The position numbers and the translations under genes were made by a program. A DNA stretch of 64,000 bases from Aquilaria yunnanensis (Eukaryota; Streptophyta; Magnoliopsida; Malvales; Thymelaeaceae), in assembly GCA_039654915.1 (NCBI GenBank), contig CM077593.1, forward strand, positions 75,124,501-75,188,500, given 5' to 3'. Under the pieces are notes generated by a model that had not been told where the DNA came from, did not search any database, and saw nothing but the letters and a program-made list of their open reading frames with translations. Shown here piece by piece: positions 1 to 11,366 of this stretch; position 1 is the stretch's first letter, and the number at the start of each line of letters is the position of its first letter.

Positions 1-3000
1 TCTTTTTTTTTTCATTGTTTACAGGTCATCTGTTACACCCAGGTGCTCTGCATTGCAAGTTCATGAGCTTATGCAAATAATATCAAACAACCCTGACCAG
101 AAAAATGCTGTTGTGGAGCTTGGGTTTGAAAAGCTTTTCCATCTTCCCGGGATCACTATTAGGCAGGAGCTGATGACATTTTTAATCTCCGCCTTTGACT
201 GCAACTCTTCGAGTCTATGTATTCCAAACAAGAGGGAGATTGAGATTGACGCTGCTGATGCCCATGTATTGTTTGGGATACCCTTTGGGCAAATAACTGT
301 GCCAACATATGACACGTTCTTCACACCAAACTCTGATCGAGCCCCCTTATTTGCTTCTTGGGCGTAGCAATTTGGTGGCAAATCCCCACACCCGAGGCAA
401 CTAAGGGAAGCAATTCTTCAGGACATTGAGGGAGGGGACAATTTCAAGAGGAACTTTATTGTCTTTGTTGTTACACATTTGATTGCTCCAACAACAAAAG
501 CAAATGACTGCACATGGAAAGTTGTGAAATCAACAGAGGATTTGTCATTTGTCAAGAATATGAACTGGGCTCAGTACTTGATTGATTCTCTTGTTTCATC
601 AGTAGAAAAATACAAGCAGAAAAGTTCAATGGCCAACATTAGTGGATGCACACTTCTACTTCAGGTATTCCTCTTATCATGTCATAACATTGTTAGGTCG
701 CTATTGTTACAACTAACTAATTCTAAAAAGTTCATCCGCAGCAACTATATTTTGACAGATTTTGGATGAAGGGACAACCAACTGTTGCTAGGCAGATACC
801 AAGAGTGTCTAGATGGGACAACAAATTAATCATCCAAAGAATCAACTAAGAAAAAGCTGCAGGTTCCTTTGGACTGGGAAAGGTGACACTCTTTCTTCTT
901 TTTTGTTCTCTTTTGTTCTTTTACACGTTACTGTTTGTTCTTTTAGAATCCTTTTTTTGTGCTTGTTTATTCTCTTACTTGTTTGGTCTTTTGCACGTTC
1001 TTGTCTGTACTTTGACCATATGTACATGTTATTGTTTGTTCTTTTAGGCTTCTTTATTTGTTCTTGTTTATTCTTTTATATGGTAGTGTTTGTTCTTTTC
1101 CACGTTCCTGTCTGTACTTTTACATGTTACTTTTTGTTCTTTTAAAATTATCTGTTTGTTATTTGTTTTATCACTTGTTGTTTTATATTCTGTTGGTTGT
1201 ACCTTTTATATCAATGTTTGTTCTTTTCCACGTTCTTGTCTGTAATTTTACATGTTACTCTTTGTTCATTACCATTGTTTTTTATGTTTAGGTGGCGGAT
1301 GATACACTGGTTGCTACTGTCAGACAAAAATGGTTGGAAAACTTGCAAAACACATCTAGAGAGGCTGAGGAAAATGCACAGGGAGAATCGGCCTCGCAAA
1401 AGCTTGAAAGATTTGAGGAACTTATTGATGCTGTGTTACAACATGCAAAGAGGGCTGCGGATGCCAATTGGGATTTGTTTAAGGCCATGAAAGATGCCAT
1501 AGATGCCTACCCTGATCAGACAACAACCATTGCTGAATACATGGCAATGAGGACATCTGCACAAGAAGGGCAATCTGACTCTCAGTTCAGTTCAACTACC
1601 CTCAACCAAATTCATGAGTTGACACAGCTGTGGGAGCGTGCAAGAGAACAATTCACACAACCACAGAGACACAGCTGTGAGAGCGTGCATAAAGGAGGGT
1701 TTCATGATGATGGGGAAGAAGAGGATGAGCAGACAAGTGCAGATGATTTATGTTCTGATGATTTGCAGCAAGATCATCATGACAGTGATGACGATGATGA
1801 TTTGCAGCAACCAGGGAAACAAGGTGGCAAGGAAGCACAGCATAAACCACAGGCAAAGCAACCAGGGGAGCAAGGAGGCAATGAAGCACAGCATGAATCA
1901 CAGGCAGAACAACCAGGGGAGCAAGGAGTTGACAAAGCTCTGGAAAACCCTGTTGAAGAAAAACATGCAAAAAAACAGAGGATTACGTTCCTCTTTTCAC
2001 GCAAGTCTGGTAATGAACAACATGAATCACTTTATACATGCCATGAAGGAAAAAGAGGTCAAACACAACACGAACGAACTGGTATGTTCTTTTTTTCTTG
2101 TTCTTTCTTTTATGTGTTACTTTTTGTTCTTTTATGTGTTACTCTTTGTTCTTTTATGTGTGGCTAATTGTTCTTTTACCATATGTACATGAAGATGAAG
2201 GTGATTTACGTTTTGATGATCTGGAGGAACATGATCATCACAGTAATATTTTGAAAGAACAACATGAATCAATTCTTGGAGGCCAACCAGCTGGTATGTT
2301 CTCGTAAGTTCTTTTATGAGTTACTTTTTGTTGTTTTATGAGTTACTAATTGTTCTTTTACCATTTGTACATGAAGAATCGATTGCTATTCAGACCAAGA
2401 AACAAGAAAAGACAAATAAGAGTAAGCTTATATTCTCTCACTATTAATTTTGTTAATGATTGTTTTCTTTTTTGCATTACAAATGATCTTCTACATTTTC
2501 TTTGCAGAACCTGTGAGTTACTTGGATGAAATACCAGACTTCACATTGCTGTCGGACTCTCAAACTGATAATGCTGTTCCAAACTCTCCCATATCAAAAC
2601 TCCTGACTGAGCTCCCAATATTGAGGCCTCCACCAAATACTTTGAATGAACAAACCAAAGAACCAGAGGAAGCTACCATGCCTACCAGAGACATCAGCTT
2701 CATTCAGAATGAATTCATCTGAAAGTATGCTGCACATGCACCTACTGAAAACCTTACGGACCTTGAAATTAGAGCTGTGGAAAAGGCACTTTCAATGAGG
2801 TATTATTCCTGCAAATTTACTGAAAACCTTACAGTTTTGTTTGTTCTTTTGTCCATTGGTGTTTGTTCTTTTAGAAAACCTTGTGTGTTCTTTTAGAACT
2901 GCGTATTTGTTTTTTCTCAGTTTGTGTTTGTTCTTTTAGAAAACCTTGTGTTTGTTCTTTTAGAAAGCCTTGTTTGTTCTTTTAGAAGTGCGTGTTTGTT

Positions 3001-4499
3001 CTTTTAGTCCCTTGTATAAATTGCTTGTGATTTATAATCTGCAGTTCAAGTTTGATTCAAATTTCTGATAATTCGGTTCCAACGGACATACTTGCAACAT
3101 TAATTGGTGAAGGTTACGTTGAAGTACAAATTGTACAAGTGTGGACAACCCTGCTAAACATGAAGGAAAACCAGAGTCCTCACAGTAAAAGGGCTTTCAT
3201 CACTCCTTTCTTATCAGTAATCCCAAACCACTGCTCTAATTCATTTTTTTTTTTCATGTTATTGTTTGTTCTTTTTTATGGTACTGTTTATTCTTTTTAT
3301 GCTTCTGTCTGTCCTTTTGCATGTTGGTGCTTTTTCTTCCATATCTCTCTGCTCATTTCCACAAGTTCACTGCCCTGAATATCCTGGATAATGGGACAAA
3401 GGAAAAGAAGAAGGAAAAAGTTGTTGTTGACAAGATTAAACTAGCGGGAATTGAAACTTTGAAAAACTGGACTGCAAGCCAGAATTTACGACCACTGGAA
3501 CAATATGAACTGGTAGAATTTATTTTTTATGTTTATTCCACTTATGTTAGTGTCTATTATTTGATATAATTTTACTTTGATGTAGATTTTCTTTCCTGTC
3601 ATCCAGCACGAACACTTCTTCATTATAGTGTTTGATATGAAAGCAAGAAAAGTCAGGTCAATTGACAACCTGCAACCAGTTGAAGCAAGATACGGGAAAA
3701 TAAGAAGTGCACTCGTAAGTCGCTCAATCTCTGGTCAATCTATTTGTTCTTTTATGTGTTGCCTCTTGTTCTTTTATTCTGAAAGATATGTACATATCAT
3801 TTCTTGTGTTACTGTTTATTCTTTTAGAATTTTTTTTTTTAGCTTTTTTATTCTCTTACATGTTACTCTTTGTTCTTTTGCACGTTCTTGTCTGTACTTT
3901 GACCATATGTGCATGTTACTGTTTGTTCTTTTAGTCTTCTTTATTTCTTCTTGTTTATTCTTTTACGTGTTAGTGTTTGTTCTTTTCCATGTTATTTTCT
4001 GTACTTTTATGTGTTACTGTTTGTTCTTTTAGAATTCTCTCTTAGTTATTTGTTGTATCACTTGTTGTTTTATATTCTGTTGGTTGTACCTCTTATATCA
4101 ATGTTTGTTCCTTCTACTATATAACTACTGTATTAAAAACTGTGACTCATTGGATGGTTTCTTTTCTTTTTGTCTCAAATGTTAATATTCAACTCCTACT
4201 TTGTCGAAAACAATGTCAAACTCAAGCATCCAGTAACAGTCTTCAAACACTCAAATGTGAAGCTAATTTGGAAGGAAGGCATGCATAAAGCTGGCAGGAA
4301 AGATGAATATATATTGAACACAGTTAACTGCGGAATTTTCACATGTAGGCATTTGGAACTTTATGAGGGTAAGCAGTTTCATTCTGACTTGGGACCAAAT
4401 GACATAATGAAGATTCATCGCATCAAGATTGCAGCGGAACTTCTCCTTTCGGAGCACAACAGCAAAAGGAATATTGTTCTTAGCGCCATAGGACAGTAG
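1..4499 (+). pseudogene. MULE-encoded Ulp1 (C48) cysteine protease-like gene, 5' end outside window, decayed
   Basis: This is a multi-exon gene of the Ulp1/SENP-like protease type carried by some plant Mutator-like elements. Exons I can join in frame: up to 664, 742-882, 1292-2081, 2195-2293, 2377-2421, 2508-2799; then about 3045-3216, 3368-3512, 3586-3714 and a last exon from about 4170 to the stop at 4499. The N-terminal part has the plant transposon-type motif HVLFGIPFG. The middle part (1292-2081) is acidic and low-complexity, with repeated QPGEQGG-type units. The C-terminal catalytic core is visible: His in QHEHFFII (about 3607-3615), Asp in SIDNL (3664-3666) and the nucleophile Cys in NCGIFTCRHLE (4329-4331). 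In-frame stops at 365-367, 847-849 and 2719-2721 suggest decay. It converges on the transposase gene that ends at 5288. Family assignment is from motifs; the start lies upstream of the window. Confidence 0.72.
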
Positions 4500-5150
4500 A
4501 GAAACAAACTCTTAGATCAACTATTATACTTTTGTATAAGGTTTTTGGATCTACACTGGTTGTTTCTATACAGATTGTATATATTATTCTGTGAAGAAAA
4601 TATGAATATCAAAGAAATTATTATCCTTTTGGCAATGAAGTTTTTGTTCATTCATGTTACCTTCTATGCTACAAGGCACTGTTTGTCTGTTTTTTATGAG
4701 TGACTGTTTGAACTTTTGTTCTTTTGTTTTTCTTCATTTCAAAACCACTCTTTGTTCTTTTGGAAAGGAACGTTTGTTCTTTTGTCGTTACGTGTTTGCT
4801 CTTTTAGAAGGGTATGTTTGTTCTTTTCACTGTAACTCTTTGTTCTTTTCTCTGTAACTCTATGTTCTTTTGTTCTTTTATGTATGTTCTTTTCAATGTA
4901 ACTCATTGTTCTTTTATTTTTAACTCTTTGTTCTTTTGTTCTTTTATGTATGTTCTTTTCACTGTAACTCGTTGTTCTTTTATGTTTGTTCTTTTCACTG
5001 TAACTCTTTGTTCTTTTCGCTATAACTCTTTGTTCTTTTGTTCTTTTATGTTTGTTCTTTTCACCGTAACTCTTTGTTCTTACATCAGAACAACTGTTCA
5101 TTCTGATGCAACTCTTTGTTCTTATATGAGAACCTGTTTGTACTTTTACC
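895..5150 (+). repeat. 22-nt TTTGTTCTTTT repeat clusters in introns and 3' flank of the Ulp1-like gene
   Basis: Dozens of copies of a unit of about 22 nt begin with TTTGTTCTTTT and continue with a variable half such as ACACGTTACTG or CACTGTAACTC. They form clusters at about 895-1275, 2095-2370, 2825-3010, 3245-3330, 3745-4110 and 4640-5150. The clusters coincide with introns and the 3' flank and are absent from exons. All copies read the same way on the + strand, the sense strand of this gene. In 4809-5080 the units are nearly tandem with 22-nt spacing. Candidate roles are transposase-binding subterminal repeats or U-rich intron spacers; neither is shown by sequence alone. Confidence 0.85.
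2082..2376 (+). repeat. Tandem duplication of an intron-exon module in the Ulp1-like gene
   Basis: Two successive introns (2082-2194 and 2294-2376) start with GGTATGTTCT and end with TTGTACATGAAG-type sequence (CATATGTACATGAAG and CATTTGTACATGAAG), with the same TTGTTCTTTT units between. This looks like a small segmental duplication that multiplied an intron-plus-short-exon unit. Both copies keep GT-AG ends and the same phase, so the duplication stays in frame. Confidence 0.6.
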
Positions 5151-5287
5151 TGACACTACATATTCATAACACTTGTATAAAAATGTTAGTCCTCTGTAGG
5201 GAATCATATAAAATTTCATAGAGGAACAAACAGTTCCCCATGAAAGAATAAATTTCTAACCATAAAATAACAAAGAAATATATGAAA

Positions 5288-8136
5288 CTACTTCTTTGAC
5301 TTCTTCAACTGCTTTTCAACACAACTCTGAATACGCTTCTTGCTGCGGCCCTTTGTCCTAACAGGCAACGGATTTTGTATTCCAGTCTCATCAACCCCAG
5401 ACACACAACTGCTGCTAGGACCCATCGCTTGGTTAGAACTCAAACAAACACTCACCTTTATACTCAAATCTGTGACCCATTGTTCACATAAATGCCTTGC
5501 CTCCTCAATTTCTTGACATGAAATCACAACATCATATATATCTTTCATCAACTTGTTTCTCCAAAACATGCTAACAAACTTCACATTAGTTCCACCACCC
5601 ATACTATCAATACGTTTACCAGCTCTAGCATTCTTTGTCCACCTTCTCACAATATACGCAGTAGGAATTGTTGTAACATTTCTCACATTAAAAATTCTGA
5701 GGATATGCAAACAAAACCACCCCATCTCCTCAAAATGCTTGCATGAACAATTTACCTTAATTGAATCACTGTTTCTGAAAGACACCATGCAGTAACGTCC
5801 TTCAGAATCTTGATTTGCAACTTCATACTCAGAAACACCATCAACCTCACTTAACAACTTGTAATCAGCAAAAGAACCAATCTCAAGCTCATCCTCAAAC
5901 TCTTTATAGATACGAAATGTATATACCTCAGCAGCATGCATCAAAAGCGAACAACGAAATTTCACACTCAATGACCCTCGGTTACGAAAATCTTCACCAA
6001 CCTCAGCATCTCTCCATTCTCTAATTCTCTACTCAATCGAATGAAACATTGACAAAAGTGATGTCTGGTTGCTGCAAATCCCATTCAACATGTGATTTGT
6101 ACTTTCACTTTTCTGGGTTGACAATATACCTATGAAAAGAACAGACATTAATTCATAAAAGAACACCAACTAACGAATGAAAGAACATACACTAATACAT
6201 AAAAGAACAAGTATTAACTGAAGAAAAATAAACAACAATATATAAAACAACACACATATATAGATGGGAAATTACCCGCTGAAAAAACATCTCTGCAATA
6301 AGCAGGGCACTACTTCTCCCGCAGTGCAAATATACTCTCCAGCCAACTATTACCTTCTAAACCAAATGTCTCTATCATATTTGACCACCTTTCAATAAAC
6401 TCCTGAACAGTAATACAACCATAAAAACACCGGCACAAAGCTCTAGAAAACTCTTTGTTGTTGTTCATTAACCACCCCAAATGTTTTCGTGCATTCTGTG
6501 AAATATGCCACAGGCACAACCTATGCTTAGAACCAGGCAAATGTCTCTCAGTAGCAAACATAATGGCAGCATCTTAGTCTGTCATAAAAGTTGATGGCTG
6601 AACACCTCCCATACTCTCAAAAAATTGATCAAACAACCACCCAAAAGTCTCCTTCTCCTCGTTGATCAAGAAGTCACAACAAAAAATAACAATCTGCCTG
6701 TGATTGTTCTCTCCAACAAAGGGGGCACATATGAGACCATACATATTTGTTCTGTATGTTGTATCAAAAACAACAACATCACCAAAGCACTGATAATCTT
6801 CATACATACGTGAATCTCTCCATATAAAATTACCCAAACGACCGTCAACAACTTGATATTGATAGTAAAAATTGCCATCACAAACATATCTTTCTTTAAA
6901 ACAATCAAGCAATGACTGCGCATCAGCACTCCCAATCTGAATTGACTTTTCACGAGTAAAAAAATTGTATAAATCCCTCTTCGTAAACCCAACAGACTCA
7001 ATACCTCCACATTCTTGGTACATTATCCTGAATGCATCTATAGCTCGAATACCAATTTGCATGAAAGACATCAACATATTCTTCTTACTATCATCTATAT
7101 GCCTCGCAGCATGCAAAAAATGAGTCTGATGTTGTGGAACAAATGGATGACTATGCTGCCTATCATGTCTATCACACTTCCAAGTACCACTCATATCAAT
7201 TTTAAACCTCACAAATGCCCTGCGATTAGAACGAAAACTGGCTCTTTCATGACTCCCATCAATCATAGAACTATGTTTTTCACCAGCACAAGAACAGCAA
7301 AACTCCCTTCCACAACAAGAACCATCTACCCGACGACGGAGCCTAGTCTTCCTTACATCAAAACCATGGCTAAGACCATGCTTCCTGTAATACTCATATG
7401 CTTCATTCTCACCGCCAAACTCCATACCAGTCATATCAATCCGTTCAAATCCATCATCTTCAGAATAACCTACATGCAGTTCCATTATAAGAGCATATAC
7501 AACATGCAAAAATAAAAAAGTCTAACACATAAAAGAACATATGCATTTTTAAAAGAACAAACTATGTAGCATAAAAGAACAAGGTCTAAAACACAAAGGT
7601 ACAAACAGTTTTGTAGAAAGGTACAAATACTAATGAAGAAAAGAACGTAAAAGCCCAAAACATCAGTTCCGTAAAGACAACAGACTGTGAACCATAAAAA
7701 AATGAAGGCTAACTCATAAAAAGCAAACGCCCCAGACCAAAAAGCATATATATAAAACCAATATAAAAAACAAAAAAATAACAATGTCTAAAATAGCCAA
7801 GAACAAACAGTATTATTAGAAAGAACAAACAGTATTCTTAAAAAGAACAAATACAAATATAAAAAAGAACATGTACCTTCAACATGAATACCACATGAAA
7901 TCGCCAGAGAATTGGACAATGCACCCAAATCAGATCCCTCAACAGCAGATATCAAAGACCGAACATCTAATCCACAACCTAAATCACCAGAAACTGAGGC
8001 AAACATTTAAAAAATATTAAAAAACACAAATAAATATCAAACATGAAAAGGCAATCCAAATAACGTTCGTACCTAAGTTAACAGAGTAAATAACGTCAGA
8101 CGACAGAGCAGGAGAAACATTCTGATCTAGATCCAT
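5288..8136 (-). pseudogene. MULE transposase with FAR1-type DNA-binding domain and SWIM zinc finger, three premature stops
   Basis: This is a MURA/FAR1-related transposase gene. The start is chosen at the ATG at 8136 (MDLDQNVS). Exon 1 is 8073-8136, exon 2 is 7877-7993, exon 3 runs from 7469 to about 6272, and exon 4 from about 6135 to the stop at 5288. Joins at GT-AG keep the frame. Domains in order: FAR1 zinc-binding domain (GMEFGGENEAYEYYRKHG to HSHPF), MULE transposase core (VVVFDTTYRTN carries the first Asp, TFMTD the second, with HRLCLWH downstream), and a SWIM finger (NCSCKHFEEMGWFCLHILR, a C-x-C ... C-x-H pattern). Stops at 6574-6576, 6310-6312 and 6029-6031 lie where Gln, Trp and Gln are expected, each one transition away from sense. 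The element is therefore probably no longer autonomous. Its introns hold the reverse-strand AAAAGAACAA repeats. Confidence 0.82.
6140..7870 (-). repeat. Reverse-strand copies of the TTTGTTCTTTT repeat in the transposase introns
   Basis: Clusters at about 6140-6260 and 7525-7870 contain the complement (AAAAGAACAAAC type) of the repeat seen at 895-5150. They sit in introns of the minus-strand transposase gene, so the repeat again reads TGTTCTTTT in the sense of the local transcript. Orientation flips between about 5150 and 6140, where the two genes converge. Confidence 0.85.
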
Positions 8137-8236
8137 TACCAACCACAAGCAAACACCTCCATCAAAACAAGAGTTCCGAAACTTGTCCTTCAACGGCACA
8201 GAAAAGAAACTAAGATCGAAATCCACACCGAAGAAT

Positions 8237-8406
8237 GATCGATGCAACCCGAAACTCGCGAGACAAAGTTAGAAGAAGAAACGGATTAGAAGAAGAAGCA
8301 GAGCAACTAATACACACCTAAGAACGATCGATGGAACGCGAAAATTGCGAGACAAAGCTAGAGAAGAAACGGAGTAGAAGAAGAAGCAGAGCAACTAACT
8401 AACAAG
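8237..8406. repeat. Two-copy tandem repeat of about 90 bp at the transposase 5' end
   Basis: Two imperfect copies begin GATCGATG and share the blocks GCGAGACAAAG and AGAAGAAGAAGCAGAGCAAC. The duplication lies just upstream of the transposase first coding exon, in its probable 5' leader or element terminus. Confidence 0.75.
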
Positions 8407-8455
8407 AAACGACCCAAAAAAGAAAAAAACAGAAAAAGAGTAAATAGGTCATAAT

Positions 8456-8553
8456 GGCATGGATGTAAATAAGCCAGCCGACTGTCAAATGGCACGGATG
8501 TAAATAAGCCAGGCGCACATGTGCGCCTGGCGCACATGTGCGCCTGGCGCACA
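8456..8553. repeat. Direct repeat followed by a doubled 20-bp palindrome
   Basis: The block ATGGCAYGGATGTAAATAAG occurs twice, near 8456 and 8489. It is followed by the perfect palindrome CAGGCGCACATGTGCGCCTG at about 8510-8529, which is repeated with partial overlap to about 8550. This GC-rich patch stands out in AT-rich surroundings and sits near the presumed right terminus of the MULE. Confidence 0.8.
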
Positions 8554-8689
8554 CAAGAATTGGCCAAGATGCCCCTCCTGTCCTCTCCCATGACGATGTA
8601 TTTTCTGGACACTGAAATTAATGTGTAGTTTATAATTTTTTATTTTAATCCCTGAAATTAAAATTAAAAAATTATTTTTGAGTTATATA

Positions 8690-8920
8690 CAGTAAAAGTT
8701 TAAATAATGATTAAAAAAAAATTTAGGTTTTGTGTATTAAAAGTTTTAATGAAGATTGAAAAAGAAAAAATCATTTTTTAGATTTGTGTAGAGAGAGTTT
8801 AAATAATAGTAATACCACAATTTGAATGTTAAAAAGTTTCTAAAAAAGAAAACACTTTATTCTTTTTAGGATAACCAAAAAGGATATACGTTTCATACTT
8901 TTTTAGACAAATAAAGTAAT
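8690..8920. mobile_element. Degenerate MITE copy related to 27521-27825
   Basis: The segment shares with 27521-27825 the successive blocks AAAGTTTAAATAATGA, TTTTGTGTATT, GTGTAG..AGTTTAAAT and ACGTTTCAT..TTTTT. The right end resembles the right terminus of the other copy (AAAGTAAT versus GGAAGTAAT). The left terminus is not recognisable, so this copy is probably truncated. Confidence 0.5.
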
Positions 8921-8982
8921 TTTTTTTACTCATAATACAACACAAGACATTACAATTATTAGGGAGATAAATGAAGGATAAC

Positions 8983-11366
8983 TAAGGGTATTCATCAACC
9001 TGCTCAACCTACAGAACTAAATGAACTAAACCAATCTAATCTAATAAATATACAGGTTTAGGATTGGTTCCTTTTTAAAAAAAAAAAAAAAGCAAAATTG
9101 TTTATGATGAAGAGGGCTTAGGTTGGAAATGTAAAAACCAATTAAAACCAAACCAACCCTATTAGTGTGCATGTTATTGCAATTTCCCGAGTCCATCGTA
9201 ATGTTTTTGGATGAAATAGAACTCACTTCTGTTGGGTAGACAAGTAGAATGCTAACTTGAGTATACCCTATGTTTAGAGCTAAAAGCAAGCAGAGTTGTA
9301 GGCTTGATCATGCTCAACTTGAAATATCCATTGAGTTTGGTATTTTATTCATTCTTGATTGAAAAGAATATGAATAATCCATAAATGAGATTTTAACTGA
9401 TAGAACTCAAGTTGAGATCAAGTTGGTCGCCTAAATTAAGAGAAAAAACTAAAGTTGAGTCGAGTTGAGCCGAGTAATAAGTAAATTGAGCTTTGTTTAA
9501 ATTTTGTATCAAGCTTAAAACTTTGCTTATACTTGGCTTCATAATAGTTTCAATGAACCACAAATAAGCTCTAAACCAAACCGAATTTAGGCCAAGCTCA
9601 AGATGTTAATTTATTTTTCACCCTAACCTATATTTTGATTCTAATGGAACACTTTTGGTCACTGCCTTAATATATGGTAATAACAACAATATCTTTCAAA
9701 TTATGCCATGTTGCAAGTGTTCAACATATGGAACTCAATTTTATGACTAAGCCATGCCTTATGTCCATCTCTACAAGCTACATCGAGAATGACATCTATT
9801 GTTAATAGTATTTTAAATTAGTTTAAGTCTCCATCTTCATATACTTCTTTTTTCATGTTGTGGGATTTTTAAACATAATTCTGTTACCCTAACAGGTGAT
9901 CCAAGACATCTACTTTAGCAATTATAATCACTGGGTTACAATTGTCTCAGCTAAGGGTACTTATCATATCTTTGTTTTGTCCCTATTTGGAGGTGATATT
10001 TGGTTCTAAACTTTAAATTCTAAAAGTGAATAGCTCTACCTATTTTCAGTTCCATCATGTCCGGGTGCTCATTATCATCATTTGTAATTAATCGGCAATA
10101 CCTTTCATTTTCTCCATTAGTTGCTCTTAGGGGTGTAAGCAAATGACTCTAACCCGAAACTTGATCTAAAAATCGAGTTAGGGTCAGGTCAAAAAGAAGA
10201 AAATGTGTACTTTGGGTTAATTCAATATAAAGAAAGAAAAATTGGGTTGGTTTGGGTCCAACCCGAATCAATTCGAATGACCCGAATTCCCTAACCCAGC
10301 ACATTTATAGGCCACCAACTCCTTCAATTCCTACCTCAACCTATCTCAGCCCAAACCTTAAAAGAACTCCCTAAAGCCTTCACGAATCGCAACTTTACCT
10401 TTCACTACCTCAGTCAACTACTCCTAAAAGTTGAGACCTTTCCTCACTCTGTCACCCTATCCTTTCTCCATCCTCCCTTAGCTTGCCTTTATACCACCGG
10501 TTGCACTCCCTTGCATCACCCTTGCGCTGTCAACTGGCCTCCCTCACCTCTCCCTCAATCCCTTTACTTTTGCACGAGAGACGCCGATGATGATGATTGG
10601 TTCCTTCTGGGTCACCTCCATTCTTGTTAGCCTATACCATCTTCGACCTCGTTTCCTCCATTTTATATATATAATGTTGCAACCTAACCTAAGACATACC
10701 ATGGGCTGCAAAAAATCATTAGCGAAGATGAATTAGAATCACTAAAAAAGGCAGAGGTGTCAATATGCGTATGTAAAGCTTGGTTGTGTTCGTCACTCAA
10801 TCAGTGTCAATGTTGTTGCTGGAGGAAGGGGAGCATTGGAGGCAAAATGGCATAGGTGTATGTCAGGTTAAACTAACCCAACCCAACCCTAACATAATTT
10901 TTCTGGGTTAGGGCCCTTTAGGGTTGAATGCTTATATCGGGTTGATTTAGGTCAAGATTTGGAGGCTTTGAATGGGTATAATAATTTTGGGTTTCAACCC
11001 GAAACTCAAAATTTTCACCCCTAGTTGCTCTTTTTGTTGTTTTTAGGATAAAATACAAAAGCTTTTGGATCACTTAATACTATGAGTAAAGCCTCCACTT
11101 CTGCAACTAAAAAGTATTTTTTCCCTCTCGTGTTGTTGCTGCTATCTAGAATGATGAATACTTCATCAAACTATTTTGTTTTATAGATAATAGGAAAAAT
11201 CAATCATACCAAACTGATTCAAACTTCTTTCTATATGGTTCGGGTTTTAATTGGGTGTTGGGATATGTGAGGCAGTTTGTGCACTAAATTGGGTAACTTG
11301 GTCAACTATGCAAGGCAATTCGAATTTTGAGTGAACTTGGTTATACCCGCCCCATGAACACCCTTA
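8983..11366. mobile_element. Probable hAT-type non-autonomous element, hosting a second hAT insertion
   Basis: The left end TAAGGGTATTCATC and the right end GAACACCCTTA form an imperfect terminal inverted repeat typical of plant hAT elements. The flanking 8-mers are AGGATAAC and GAGACAAC (5 of 8 equal, differences all transitions), an acceptable but weak aged target duplication. No coding capacity was seen. The interior has many GAGTTGAGCCGAG-like runs and contains the separate element at 10128-11023. Confidence 0.45.
10128..11023. mobile_element. hAT-type non-autonomous element with perfect 8-bp target duplication
   Basis: The element begins TAGGGGTG and ends CACCCCTA, a perfect 8-bp terminal inverted repeat. 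It is flanked by an identical 8-bp duplication GTTGCTCT at 10120-10127 and 11024-11031. Length is 896 bp. The subterminal regions are rich in AACCCGAA/TTCGGGTT motifs in both orientations. No open transposase frame is visible. Confidence 0.85.

Noticed and set aside
4800..5090. Regularly spaced 22-nt repeats that resemble a CRISPR-like array
   Set aside because: The window is plant nuclear DNA with spliceosomal introns, spacers are not unique sequences, and units merge into tandem copies.
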